Of a DNA stretch of 64,000 nt, positions 22,301 to 37,300 are shown piece after piece. The notes below the pieces were generated by a model. It searched no databases, had not been told where the DNA came from, and saw nothing but the letters and a program-made list of their open reading frames with translations. The first letter of the stretch is position 1, and every line of letters starts with the position of its first letter. Position numbers and translations under genes: made by a program. The stretch is from Hymenolepis diminuta (Eukaryota > Platyhelminthes > Cestoda > Cyclophyllidea > Hymenolepididae): positions 917,691 through 981,690 of the forward strand of contig CAADRB010000022.1 of the NCBI GenBank assembly GCA_900708905.1, given 5' to 3'.

Positions 22301-25300
22301 AGACTCGATTACGGCTTAGTTAGAGGTAATTTGACGATACCTAATCGATACCCTTTGTATGCAATTACAAGCACCAAAAACAACCCCATTTGTCAACAAT
22401 ATTTTATTGTAACTTACAAGACGACTAACTGTGAATAAGAGCGTTTTGGCATTGCTGGATTAAAGGTTGTACTTAGAATATTGGTCTTTCGGTTTGGCCT
22501 CTTTTTTAAGTGCTGTGAACAACCTGTATTCTCTTGTAATGCAGGGGTGTTTGATTTCTCCCGCTGTGATTTATCTGTACACTAGATATCGCTAGGCTAC
22601 AACTGACTGAAATGCGGAGAGAAGGAAGAGACAGAATACAATTACGCCCAGACACTTTACTAACTAAACAAAGGCTATATATATGAATAAAAGTAGCCTT
22701 CATTTTATTGATGTCTAGATGTCAAAACACCACCAGACTGGTGATGGTTTATCCTAAATTGTCATGAGCTGCGTGCAACTCGCATATTGCTAGGGTGGTG
22801 GGCGACTTGAGGACAAATTATGAGGATTGATTGTCCCAAGACATAATCGTAATGCTGTGGCCTTGACCGTTTTTTTGTCAGCTTTCTATTGGCTTTATAA
22901 CAATTCGTTAAATGTTCTAATAGAACACTAACCTTTTGTTTTCTACTGCCCTTTAAGGCGCCTAAAGAACCTTAAGCACCTTTGAGCCTTCTCAAACTTT
23001 ATTTTACGCTTGAGAATTCAACCTGTTTGATCACTCAAAATGCAAAATACTGCAACATTGTTTGCCATAGCGTTTATTTTTTGGAAAAATTCCCTTTCTT
23101 ATGGAAATTTCTAAAAATATCGCATAGAATCCTCCAAATCGCTTGGTGGGTCAGTAGAAATCGAATCTAAAGAGTTGACTGTGTACGTATTCAATAATTC
23201 GGTTGTCCAGCTGTTAAAAATAAGGATAGTATGTAATATAACATTCGAACGGGCGACGTATAGCTGGAGCAGAGTGGAAATAGTTTTGGAAAAAAGTAGG
23301 GAGATTTGGGCCAAAATATTTGCTACAATTACAACTTCTGTTTTCAGTCCGAAGAGCATACACTACTGCTTTTTCAAACGGTCTTTTGAGAGAGCTTGCA
23401 CTGAATCTGATGTCCACATTAAGGATGACATCTGATATGTGGCGTTTCAATCATCCCTCACTTTAAGTAAACTTAAGAGAACCGGCACTAGGAGTCTTTG
23501 TTAATTATTGTGTCTGACGAAAAGTGATTATGTCGATGGTGCAAGAGCACTGCTTTTTTCCGCGAACAGTCGCATATAGTTGGTGTCTTCTCAATTCACC
23601 ATTTTTCCGCGAATTCCCTTAAGATGAAGTTTTACACAATAAGAGACAAGATCTTTGATCTTTTTATCCGGTTGTAATCTATGCAATATCACGATCTTTT
23701 CTCTGGTTATTACTTTTTTATCTTGTTTAAGGTGCTTGGGATCACATCGCAAACACACGTGATGCTACAAATGACTTATTTCAAAGAGTAAAAAAAGCCG
23801 GAGATAATTTTGGTAACATTCAAAAGATCATATCTGCATGGACCCAAGCTCCATTATTTGAACGACGAGATGGCAAAGCAGAAAATCAACTTGAAAGAAA
23901 TGGAAAATTCGAGAAACGCAAAATTGAAATCAAAGAGGCGGGCGAGAAAATTGAGAACCTATTAGAGGTAAATCTTTTAGGTTGGAGAGGTAACTTTAAT
24001 TTAAATTATAATCGACGATAACATTATAGAAACATGCAAATTTGAGTTTATCAGCTACATGTGAAATGTTACTCTTTTAATTACTTTTTAACAGGCAAAT
24101 CATCAGCTATTTAAAGCAGATACTGAAAGCAGGACTTGGAAAAATTATGTTCAAGACGTCGATAATTTGATCTCAACAGGTTTTGTAGAAGCTATCCGTT
24201 GTTCTCTTGACTATCTTCTTTCGGAAACTAATAAAGAGAACACCGAAATCTACCCTCTATTCGAAATACAAATGGACCTCAAGGTATATTTAGCAGGCAT
24301 TTATGATAGCGTATTATTTTAGATGAATGTCATCAACTTCGTACCATCATTAGAACAAGGACCGGATACCACCTTCTTTGACATCTGCAATGGAATTTTA
24401 GATGATATCTACAAACAAGCAGATCAGATAAGACGAATTGGCATAGCCACTGGAGATCTTCAAACATATGAGGTTGGTTATTATCTGATGGTTTCTAGAA
24501 TTACGACTGAATTCTGACAAATGGGTTGATAGATTAATCAGTGTGCTATTATCTTAATGAACATATTTTAGCCACAAAGAAAGTACTTGATGTTTGAGTC
24601 AGCATAGTGATTAAACATAAAGTCTTTAGATTACAAGATTACGAATAAGATAGATTTTACTAGTTTACTAATTTACGGGAAAGTGTGCAAATGCTTATAT
24701 CTTCATTTTGAGAAGAGAAAACTGCTAGATTGTACCGTTGGTCTTATAAAGGTGATTGAGAAGAGTCTGCAGCTCAAAATAGGGAAACATGCTAACTTAG
24801 CCTCTTTCAAGCTTCTCTGAACTTCAAGAAAACATAATGGAATTAATGTATATGTCCGTTTATTAACAATAAACATAGTATACGACATACTAATCGGAAA
24901 GCAGATGTATGGCTTCAGTAGAGGGCAAGTAGTTCTGGAAAAGGTAGGGAGATTCGGTCTGTGAGATTCGAGATAATTACTTCTTTTCTCAATTCCAAAA
25001 GCCTATGCTGCCGCTTTTTAAAACGATCTTTTGAAGAGGCTCGCACTGAATCCGATGAAAACTTTAAAGATGACACCTATACGTAGCACTTCAACCACCC
25101 TTATTTTTTATAAAATTGGACAGTGTCGGAGGAACAGCTATCCTGTCGAAAGGGCAAGAACATTGCTTTCATATCCGCAAACACCCGCATACGGTTAGCA
25201 AATTTGCTCTTAATCCTTTCGGAATAAATCCCTTAAGGTGAGGATTTACAATGTCAGAGACAGGAATTGACGCTGTTATCTGTTTTAGCCATGATAGACC

Positions 25301-28300
25301 CGTCAAACCAAAGATTTCCTTGGTTTCTCGGTCTATTTGTCCCAGCCATCAGTTTGTATAAAGTTTCTTTTTGGTTCTCTTTGGAATCTGATTACTTAAA
25401 AGAAGCTTCAGGGCGAAGTATTCGTCCTTGAAGCTTCACTGCGGGATTTGCCAAAGAAAATGTCATGGCTCTCCGAAAGCGTACTCCTAAGATCGGTCTT
25501 TAGACGTATTAAGGAGGGTCTTAAGTCACTTGCTGTCAGATATCCTTAGTAATATTGTGAAAGTTCGTTATATAGAATAATGAAAAAAATTTACCGGTAT
25601 TTGACTACAACCAATCAATGTATCATTATAAACATTATGTATACACTTAAGACTTAAATCATACCTGCATATGAATGTGGTGACCAAGATTATACCAATC
25701 CTGTTTTAACAGCCTCTGATGAAAGAGAATCCCGATCTGGAGGAGTTGAGACTGACCTTTATTGAACGAATTAAGACAGTTGTACAGAGTGCTCAAGAGT
25801 TCCACAACAGTATGGAATGTTTTGCCTACCTTTGGACAGAAAATCGAGAAGAGGTTCTGAAAGCATTCCTCAATGAAAAGATCGGTGAATCTGAATCAGA
25901 TGAATCTCAGGGGGTACCATCTCTGGATCAATTTAAGGAGAAGATTGATGAGTATGAAAACGTCTACAATGAGGTAAAATTTGTTTAAGTATTTATTTTT
26001 TTCTCCATAGGTAATCAAGTTGGAGGATACTATCCTTGTCGAGCCCTGGTTCAAAATTAATGCCAAGAGATTCAAGCAGAGTCTGATAAACTGCGTGAAA
26101 CGGTGGAGTTTGTTATTCAAGAAATATTTGATCAACTTTGTGGCAAACAGTCTGAGTGATCTCGATAATTTCATAAAGGTGGACTACTGTTTTCATAATA
26201 TTAATAATTTATGCAAAAAGATTAGCATATCATTTATCCTTTGGCTATCTTCCTTATAAAGTTTGACTGATGATGCCTTTTGAACATTTGTTTTGACTAT
26301 TAAGATAATTTTACTCACTGTAGACGTCAGACAAGAGTTTGGAAGAAGATCCCGCACCAGAAGACTACAATCGTTTGATAGAGATTATGATCTGCCTCGG
26401 AGCGGTCAAGTCTCGCCAGGCTAGCACTGATGCAAAGTTCGAGCCGTTGAAGCGAACTGTTGATCTTCTGAACTCCTATGGCCAAGAAGTGACTCCAGAA
26501 ATACTTTCTCTCATTGAGGTAAACAGTATTTTCTTGAGCATATAAAACCTGAGGGTCAACTGACCAAAATTGTAAAAAGTTTTAATAAAGATACTGTTAA
26601 ATAAGCCTTTTGATAACGTGCCAAAGTAACTCTAATCCCAAGTAATGCTACTTTATGAATTCGACCAAATTAGATTTGATATCCTCTCGTAGTACTAATG
26701 ACCTTTCTAAGGTTAACTGAATATAACAGCCTTTCCCGAGTGAGAGAAATAAATGCATATTGAACAACTGGAAATGAATGAAAAGAGGAAGTTGGCAGGG
26801 GTGGTAAGAGGAATTAGGAGGACAGAGGAGGCATCAGAATTGAAGGGGGACAACCTGGAATTATGATAAACAGGTGAAATAAGGTACAATTAGACAGTTG
26901 GCAGATTTCGCGTTCTCTGCTTGTTGATGAGCAACCGACAGTTAAGACATTACCATAAGTCGCAGACCGAGCAGACCTTTGAGTCAGAGGGCGTGGTTAC
27001 TGCACTGTCTTTGATACGTATTATACTACTGAATCTCCTATAAAGTAACACTTATTAATTCATGCTTACTTATAGGAGCTGCCCAGACGTTGGAACAACT
27101 TGAAGAAACGAGTTGTATTAATGAAGCAAGTTGTGGCTCCATTACAATCTGATGAAGTGGCGAAGGTGCGAAAATGGGCCTCAGAATTTGAAGCCGCGCA
27201 ATTCAGGTATCGTGAGCATTTCCTCAAGATTCCATCCTTCCAATATGAATGCAAGGAACCGTATGGAGTACTCGATAAAGTAGGTTGATCTTACAACCAC
27301 GGTGATATTATCTTAAGGTTATAGTTAGCTCAGATTCAGTGAAGTATTTAGATGGTAGAAGTTCTTTATCCTAAAAATTACTTATTGACTCAATAATAAC
27401 TTTTGTGGTTAGAACCCGTCCGTAATTTTAAGGTGACCAACAAAATTTTTGCTAATTCGTCCTATCTTTATATAAAGAGCGGAATACATCCGCTTATGAC
27501 TTGTCGATAGGAGCAATAAGACGTAGAGACCACCTGCAAGATGGAGACACAGCATACTGTAAGCCACAAAAGCATGCAGGGATTTGGCCCACAACCTAGT
27601 TGGTCAGAAGGAAGCACACGCCTGCAGACTGAGTGGACGAATAGAGTAGCCGAACTGAGAGCTCAGTGTGGCCATTGGTTAGATCAGGCTACATAGACAT
27701 ATGTTGCTGTCACTCTTAGTGGTTTGAGATTCTGAGGCGAAATGGTTGCCTTCTCTCACTATTTATAATCTATATACTCTTTGGTTTCATACATTCCGTA
27801 GGCTTTATGACCTCCCATAGTTACTTACCTTATCAATATGATGTACTTTAACAGAGATCTATTTGGACCACGCTACTTAGACCTGTACGCTTTGGACCTG
27901 AGTAATGAACATGACTTTTTAGTATTCGAACTTTGCCCATCGGCTACATATTTTATATGAGATAGAGATTAAAGTAGATAATTTCGAGCCCATGTCAACT
28001 TAATCACTCATTTTCGATTTATAATAAATATGAGTAATTTGCATTTGCAATCTTAAACGCAGAAAGTGTACGTTAACAACCTACCATAGTGACAACTTGT
28101 GGAAAAGCAAAACTTGCAGGGAACAACATAGTTTTCTATTCAAATGTAATGAAGATTATATTGCAACAATGCCATTTCAATAACTTCTTAACCGATCACC
28201 GTTATAAGCATATGTTCAAAGCTGTTTGAATACATTTGAATGAATTATTTTCACATCGCATTAATCTTTACTAAACGGTACAGACGATGTTTGGTGACTC

Positions 28301-31300
28301 TTGACGTCTTAATGAAAAAACCAATATTAGATATCCTAAAGATTACGTAAAAGACTGACGAATTACAAGATAAGAGCTTTCGTCTGCTTCTAGGATGTCC
28401 CCGTATCAAGATACTAGTCCTGGATAGACACACACTCAACCACCGCATGACGCTAGGACATACACTGTGTCCTAAATGTGAGAATACGAAACTCTTATCA
28501 ATTCGAGAGACACTTCAACGCAGACTTTCTGACACAACATTAATCAACATCTAATCATTTCTTGCCGGGATCGCATTGGGATTTTAAAGATATATTCATG
28601 AACTCATTTTTAAATCAACGATAAAATGAATAGTTATAATTGTTTAGTTCATATTTCTGATGCGAGCGGTTATTTTAATTTAAAGATTCCTGAATTTCAA
28701 CATCAGTCCATCTGAAGATTATAACAAATGAAAAATAAGAATTCAACGTCCAATTGACAGCAGTTTTTAGTGAACATAACACAAATAAACCCTTTGCTAA
28801 ACCTTAGTAATCCACCTAAGAAGTCCAAATAGCCTCTAGCGGATTCCTCTAGTACAAATTTGCCCCCAAGATTGTCTAGGCTATGTCTACGGTAGCTAGA
28901 ACAAAGAGGTGTAGCGTGGAGAGAGTTTATTTAAATATCAACATATCGGTCATTAACTATGGTCAACGCCACGCTGTAGTAATACCGACCGTTGATTAAC
29001 TCGGAAGAAATCTGCGCGCTCGGCTGCACCTAACCGCTACGTGATCAGTAACACGCCGCGCCTTTCAGAATGTTCTAGCGCAAGCAGGATACCCTTGATC
29101 AGCATTGGCAACGTTGCGAATTCCACAGGTTCATTCAAATAGTCGATTGTTCGATTGATTAAATAAAAAAATTACAAAAATAAAGGATTTCAATTTCAAT
29201 CCATTAACATTTGATGAGAGGTTGTGATTACCGGAGTAGCCTTGATATGTGTTATTCAACCATCAATATTCACTAAGAAAAAAAAGCTAATTGTCTTCTT
29301 TAATTTCCATTTCAGGAAAATGTTGCGATTCATGAAATGGAAGAAGAGCTGGTTAAACTTAAGCATCAAGCGCATTTATTTGAAGTTGTTCTGCCTGAAT
29401 ATCGCCAATTGTCAAGTTGTCGTCGTGACCTTCGACTACTGAAATGCGTCTGGGACTGGGTATTTCTTATTCGTTCAACTATTTTTGGGTGGTACGACAC
29501 ACCCTGGCGTCGTATTAGCGTCGATGAGATGGATTTCACTTTGAAACAGTTCTCAGTCAAAGATTTAAGACGGTTAGATAAGGAGGCTCGGGCTTGGCCC
29601 GTCTTCCTTGGTATTGAAGCAGAAGTTCGCAATATGATGACTTCGTTAAGAGCAGTAACTGAACTCCAGAATCCCACAATTCGTGGACGACATTGGTCGC
29701 AGTTAATGGCTGCCACTGGCGTCCGTTTCGAAATGAACGATAACACTACCCTTTCTGATCTTTTGGGCTTGAACCTCCACAACTATGAAGAGGAAGTGCA
29801 CACTTTGGTTGATAAAGCGGTTAAAGAAGCATCGATGGAGAAGATTTTGAAAGAACTTGATCAGACTTGGGGACAGATGTCATTTGAGGTGGAACAACAT
29901 CCTAGAAGAGATCTAAAGCTATTCAAAGTCAGTCAGGAGGCCATTGAAGTACTGGAAGAGAACCAGGTCCAGCTTCAGAACATGGCGACTTCCAAACATA
30001 TTGATTTTTTCCGTGATCAGATTGCTGATTGGCAAAAGAAACTTACTACTTCCGATTATGTTATCGGCTTGTGGTCAGAAGTACAGAGAACCTGGGCCTA
30101 CCTTGAGGCTATATTCCTCAGTTCTGAGGATATACGGGAACAGCTACCAGAAGACTCAGAAAGATTTGATAAAATTGATTCAGAATTTGGAAAAGTACTT
30201 GAAGATTTTGAAAAGAAGGGGACGAATATTATTATAGCTACTCATCTTTCAGGCTTGGCTGAACGACTTGAACGGTTAAAAGATGAATTGGCTTTATGTG
30301 AAAAGGCTCTAGCTGATTATCTTGATACTAAACGTCTAGCATTTCCACGCTTCTACTTTATTTCACCGACTGATCTTCTTGATATTCTGGCTAACGGGAC
30401 CGAACCCATTAAAGTCATGCCACATCTATCCAAATTGTTTGACAGCATTGCTAGTCTTGATCTAATGTCAAATTCAAAGATTGCGATAACTATGAAAGCA
30501 AAAGATGGGGAGTTAGTCAAGTTATCTAAAGAATGTTCTCTTGAGGGGAAAGTCGAAGTCTGGCTTAACCGAGTTCTGGATGAAATGCGAGCAACTCTAC
30601 TTTACAATCTTCATCAGTGTGTATCCAATTTTGAAGAACACCCTCGAGATCAATGGATATTTAATTATCCTGCTCAAATTTCGTTGGCAGGCTGTCAGAT
30701 AGGCTGGGCAGCAGAGGTCAATTTGAACTTCGCTCAGCTAGAAGAAGGCTATGAGAATTCTCTAAAGTTCTTTAATAAGAAACAAATCACTCAGCTGAAC
30801 GCACTCATAACTTTGTTAATAGGAGACTTAAGTCCTCAGGAGCGTCAGAAAGTGATGACAATATGTACAATTGATGTTCATAACCGAGATGTGGTTGCCA
30901 GGCTGATTTCAGAGAAGGTAACCCATCGGGGTGCTTTCTCGTGGCTTAGTCAACTGAGACATCGATGGGATGATACAGTGGCGGACTGTTTTGTCAATAT
31001 TTGTGATGCTGAGTTCCGCTATGCCTACGAGTATTTGGGAAATACACCCAGGCTGGTTATCACTCCTCTAACTGATCGGTGCTATATTACTCTGACGCAA
31101 TCTCTGCATCTCACAATGTCAGGGGCACCCGCTGGTCCAGCTGGTACTGGTAAGTAGAGCTTCATCAGTATGTAGCTGATTATTCCTGTTACTGCAACAA
31201 TCTCCACTAATTTAATGAGATATTATCCGACATACTAATGGGAACCCATATAAGAATACAAAGCTCTGATCTGTGTATTTGGTCCATGGAACTTGTCTGG

Positions 31301-34300
31301 TACTCAGTCCTATTAACAAATGCATATAGTTGTTTTTTATCATTTTCAGGAGTTTTCGAGGTAATTTATTAGATTTTTCAGAATTTATTTTATGCGCTTC
31401 TTAAAATCATCTCAAAAACGCATTTTCGATGAGAATGGTGTACTGATAGGTATTACTTTTTTATAAAAAACTCCAGACAGGAAATATTTGGAATCATTGA
31501 GGCAAATTTACAACACATTGATAAGTATTGTGTTATTTCGATGCCATCTTTCAATCCATAAAATTAATTAAGATGACTTTTTGGCTCGAGTTGTAGAGCC
31601 TTTACGGAACGGATAATTCACGTTCCAAAATTCGAATTTCGTGATTTGTCCCTGAATTGCAGCAAATGCTAATCTATGATATTCAGTGCTTATTGGCCAG
31701 TTTTAATCAAGAAGGGTAGGTCCTGCCATTTCAGTTCATTTTTTTCCCCTCAATAATTGAGAAGGCTAAATAATGTTGATGATGGTGTTCAGCAGCTTAC
31801 AGCTTACATTTTAATTTGGCAGACTGTTTACTGAAGGTGGATTAATCATATGGCTCAGTACTAAACGTATTTAGCCGAAATTCCTTAAAATAGCCTCATA
31901 CTTCGATATTGGCCAACATCTTTTATGGAGTTAGATTGTAATATAAGCCACAAGTTCGATAAAAGTAGGCTCTTATCCCTATGAAATACCTTAAGAAAAT
32001 CTATTTAAAACACGCTTACTACAGTATTAATGATGAATTTAGTTAAAATACACTTACTGGTTTAAATTCCACAAGTGAGTTATTGACGGTACGGTAGTTT
32101 TAGCACGCCATGACAGAATCTGACCATTATTCTCAGTGTGTCAATGATGAATCATTTTTATACGTTGGGTTCAATGACTAAATTAATCCTCATATCAAAC
32201 TTACAGTTATCATTTTTGACAAAAATAGTTAAATCAGTCAAATTTTACCTTTTTCAGTTAAATGAGAACCCAAGACAATTACAGTATTTCCGTCAAGGGC
32301 GTTATTTTCTTATGTTAGGTCACTCTCTTTTTCGCGTTTACAACCTTTTTTGTTAAATAGCAGGAAAATTTTTTAAACAAGTTCACTTCTCGGCATTAAA
32401 ATACGCAAAGAGGCTTATTATTAAAACCCTTTCTATAATGGGTCAACTAACATAGGATTCTCAGAGTAAGATCACAATATTATTGTGTGGATATACAAAC
32501 CAGCTCTATTTGTTAATTTGCGTGTACTTATCCACAAAATGAATAGCCCCGGTGGTTCTAGTCCCAGATTGCTTAGTATCCCCTAAAAAGGCAAGCGCTT
32601 TCTCTTAATTATTCCGTTTTAACGTCTTTCAGGTTGATAGTCTTGAAGGATGAATCCCTTCTTCTCCGAAATATTTATCTTACATCATCTCTAATCATCA
32701 CCAAATTTGATTATCTTGTCTTTATAGTAGCGTCTGTAAACTTTTAACCTTTCCTGATCCAAGCACTCCATAGACAAACATTGTGTGTCCTCAGCTGGCC
32801 TATTTCTCATCGATCGGAAAAGGTAAGCATACCTCGGACGATAGTAGCAAAGACACCGCTTAGTCGGCCCTGCTATTAACCAGTCTTGTCTGCACTGGTC
32901 CTTCCTTTTCCTACAAATCGTCCTGACCAATTAAAGCTCGCATACAATTATATCCTTATGCGTGTTCTCACCCAAAGTGTCGATTATAAATAGCCTCCAT
33001 TAGACATACACAAAAAAACACACACAGGGGACCCTAGCTCGTCAAACGCATCTCCCGTTGCTCAGTCCTTCNNNNNNNNNNNNNNNNNNNNNNNNNNNNN
33101 NNNNNNNNNNNNNNNNNNNNNNNNNNNNNNNNNNNNNNNNNNNNNNNNNNNNNNNNNNNNNNNNNNNNNNNNNNNNNNNNNNNNNNNNNNNNNNNNNNNN
33201 NNNNNNNNNNNNNNNNNTACTGGTGACCCTCAACAATCTGGTGGCCCTCTACAAACTGGTGACTCTGCCACCAGTCTTTTTGCATCAATGAATGGGTATC
33301 TAATACGTATTTATAGATGCGAAATCACCTTTAATTGGTAAAAGAATAACTAAAACCAATGAAAGGTTTTTTCCTTTAATTTTTCCAAACTGATATAAAT
33401 ATTTGAAGAAAAGGGGGAAAGTTTTGAGAATAAGGTACTTGAGGCCATTTGCAGACCTTTATCCCACGGAAAATGGAAGATAAAGCTACTTGGATAGAGA
33501 ATAGGACTTTTCGATAGCATTAAGTTATCTCCTAGTTTACTAATAAATATAGGCTAAATATTCCCATCATATATTCCTTCACAGGCAAGACTGAAACAAC
33601 AAAGGATCTGGGTCGTGCACTAGGCATCATGGTCTACGTCTTCAACTGCTCTGAGCAAATGGATTACAAATCCGTTGGAAATATCTACAAAGGTCTGGCT
33701 CAGTCCGGTTCTTGGGGCTGTTTTGACGAATTCAATCGTATTTCCGTTGATGTGCTTTCCGTAGTAGCCGTCCAAGTAAAGTGCATTCAAGACGCCATCA
33801 AAGACAAATGCGTGAAATTCAGCTTTCTTGGTGAAGAGATCAGTCTCAATTCAGCGGTGGGAATTTTCATCACCATGAATCCTGGCTACGCAGGTCGTAC
33901 AGAACTGCCGGAGAATTTGAAAGCCCTCTTCCGTCCTTGCGCTATGGTTGTACCAGATTTTGAACTCATTTGCGAGATCATGCTTGTTGCGGAAGGATTT
34001 ACCGAAGCTCGACTCTTAGCTCGAAAGTTTATAACCCTCTATGGTCTAACTAGGGAACTGCTTTCAAAACAGGATCACTATGACTGGGGTCTACGAGCTA
34101 TCAAGTCAGTTCTAGTGGTTGCAGGTTCCCTCAAAAGAGGTGATCCAACGCGTCCCGAGAAGGAGGTTCTTATGCGAGCTCTTCGCGATTTCAATATTCC
34201 CAAGATTGCAACCGACGATATGCCTGTTTTCATGGGTCTTATAACAGATCTCTTTCCTGCAATGGATGTTCCAAGGAAGAGAGATCTGGCGTTTGAGGAG

Positions 34301-37300
34301 GAAGTTCGAAAAGCTGCTATTGATTTGAAGCTTCAACCAGAGGACAACTTTATTCTTAAGACAGTTCAATTGCAGGAGTTATTCGCTGTTCGACATTCGG
34401 TTTTCATTTTGGGCAACGCTGGCACTGGAAAATCTATGATTTGGAGAGCTTTATTTAGAACTAACCAAAATCTGAAAAAGAAACCGGTGGCCGTAGATTT
34501 AGATCCAAAAGCAGTAACAAATGATGAACTCTTTGGTATTATCAACCCAGCAACAAGAGAATGGAAGGACGGCTTGTTTTCTGTGGTAATGAGAGATTTA
34601 TCCAGACTGACGCATGAGGGACCAAAGTGGATAATACTAGACGGTGATATTGACCCTATGTGGATTGAATCATTGAATACCGTGATGGATGATAACAAGG
34701 TTCTTACTCTAGCAAGTAATGAAAGAATTCCCCTGACACCAACAATGCGTTTGCTATTTGAAATCAGTCACCTGAAAACTGCTACGCCTGCAACTGTTTC
34801 AAGAGCTGGAATACTTTACGTCAATCCTCAGGTAAGTACCAAATCTTATTTTTAATATGATTTATTGTTTAGGATCTTGGCTGGGGACCATATGTCTATT
34901 CATGGTTGGCTGCTCGTGATAACCGTTCTGAACAGGCCAATTTGAGCATCCTCTTTGAAACTTACATACCAGTCTGTCTAGAAGCTCTCCGAACGAGATT
35001 CAAATCGGCGGTCCCTCTGGTTGAACTGGGTCATGTCCAGACATTGTGTCACCTTCTAGAAGTTCATTTGACACCTACCAATACACCTCCTGAAACTCCC
35101 AAGGAAGTCTTCGAGTCTATCTTCGTGTTTTGTGCTATTTGGGCCTTTGGAGGTGCATTGATACAAGATCAGATTGTCGATTATAGAGCAGCGTTCTCGA
35201 AATGGTGGATGGAAGAATTCAAGGCTGTGAAATTTCCAACAACAACATCTGGTGGTACTGTTTTCGATTTCTATATCGATCCTGTGAGTAAAAAGTTTGA
35301 ACCTTGGTGTAAGAAGGTAGAACAGTTTATCTTGGATGCAAATGAACCACTTCAGGTATGCCAGTTATGTCTAAAATATATCTTACTGAAAATGTTTTCT
35401 TTGTAGACTGCACTTGTGTCTACTCCTGAAACCACTCGTGTTCGATATTTCCTAGATCTTTTAGTTGCCGCTCGTTATCCGGTAATGCTGGTGGGAGCGG
35501 CAGGTACTGGAAAGACTGTTTTAATTCAAGATCTACTCCGAAGTCTTGGAGAGGATTTCTTAGTAGTTAACGTGCCTTTGAACTACTACACTACCAGTGA
35601 AATGCTTCAACGTGTATTGGAAAAACCGCTGGAGAAGAAAGCCGGTCGATCATATGGACCACCGGGAAAAAAACGTCTAGTCTACTTTATTGACGATCTT
35701 AATATGCCTGAGGTGGATGCCTACTTTACAGTCCAACCTCACACTCTGATCCGACAACATATTGATCACTCTCATTGGTATGATCGAACGAAGTTAACCC
35801 TAAAAGAGATCGTAAACGCCCAATATGTGACTTGCATGAATCCAACCGCAGGAAGTTTCACGATCGACTCCCGACTACAGGTATTTTCAAACTTAATAGG
35901 CATTCAACTACTTATTCCTATTTCAGCGACACTTTGCCATTTTCAACATAAGTTTTCCAGGACGAGAAGCAGTCCACTCTATCTATAATTCCATTCTATC
36001 GCAACATCTTGAGTTGCCGACTGCTGGTTTTTCTTCAGTAGTACAACGCCTGGCATCAAGCATCACGGATCTGGCGATTGATTTCCATGCGAGAGTGACA
36101 TCCACTTTTCTTCCTACTGCTGTGAAATTCCACTACGTTTTCAATCTTCGAGATCTTACAAATGTATTTCAGGTAGGATTTCAGTTTGTGTACTTGAAAT
36201 TTGGATCTGCCAATTAGCAATGAAACTGAATTTTTTTCCATTATAGGGTCTTCTCTTTTCTAAAGATGAGTGTTTGAAGACGCCGATAGATTTGCTCCGT
36301 TTATGGATTCATGAAACAGAACGTGTTTACGCTGATAAGTTAATTGACGCTACGGATCAGACAGCATTCAAAAAACTTCTCCGTCAGTTTGTTGTTAAGC
36401 AATTCACAGAAATAACTGCCGAGGAAGATGTAATATTTAAGGAACCCCTCCTCTACTGCCATTTCATTCAAGGATTTGGTGATCCTCGCTATCTCCCAGT
36501 TGAATCTAAAACTAATCTTGCTAAACTTCTCAATGATGCTTTGGAGAATTATAATGAGATGAACGCAACAATGAATTTGGTTTTGTTCGAAGACGCTATT
36601 CAGCATATTCTACGAATTGACCGCATTCTAGAATCTCCGCGAGGAAATGCTCTTCTTGTTGGAATAGGTGGTTCGGGAAAGCAGTCTCTTTCTCGTCTTG
36701 CTGCTTTTATTAGCTCTCTTGAAGTTTTTCAAACTGTAGCTAAGAAGGGTTATTCAGTCAGCGACCTAAAAGGTGATTTAGCGGTTCTATATCGCAAAGC
36801 TGGGCTCAAAAATATTGGAACTGTCTTCCTTCTAACCGATGCTCAGATTCTAGACGAAAAGTTCCTTGTTGTGATTAATGACCTCTTGGCATCTGGAGAC
36901 ATTCCCGATCTTTTTTCAGACGATGAGATGGAAGAGATTATTTCCGCTGTTCAGTCTGAAACTAAAGCTGCGGGCATTCTGGATACTCGAGAGAATTGTT
37001 GGCAATTTTTTATCAACAAAGTTAGGCGAACCCTAAAAGTGGTTCTCTGTTTCTCTCCCGTTGGTCCGAAGCTTCGGATTCGTGCCAGACGTTTTCCAGC
37101 TCTGGTTAACTGTACAAGCATTGACTGGTTCCATGAATGGCCTGAAGAGGCTTTGCTTTCAGTTGCGAAACGATTTATTTCTGAAATTGAGCTACTTGAT
37201 CCTTCCCTACATGAACCAATATCAATATTCATTTCCCACGTGCACAAAACGGTGAACGATGTTAGCAAAGACTATTTAACCTATGACAGACGCTACAATT

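Larger units (their letters stand above)
21407..23731 (+). other. Dynein intron rich in repeats
   Basis: This 2.3-kb intron contains repeat family D (about 21950-22210, minus) and a minus-strand family A copy (about 23250-23700). A small hairpin-forming CACCA-GAC-TGGTG lies near 22725. No coding exon in the dynein sense is seen. Confidence 0.6.
27280..29315 (+). other. Dynein intron with repeat families C and D
   Basis: A 2.0-kb intron. It holds a family D block near 27590-27690 and a family C copy at 28790-29110. The 28990-29070 part is GC- and CpG-rich compared with its surroundings. Confidence 0.55.
31150..33584 (+). other. Dynein intron splitting the AAA1 P-loop, contains assembly gap
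   Basis: A 2.4-kb intron inserted in the glycine codon before the catalytic lysine of the AAA1 Walker A (GPAGTG|K). It contains the N gap and an 18-bp tandem repeat. No other coding exon was recognised. Confidence 0.7.
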
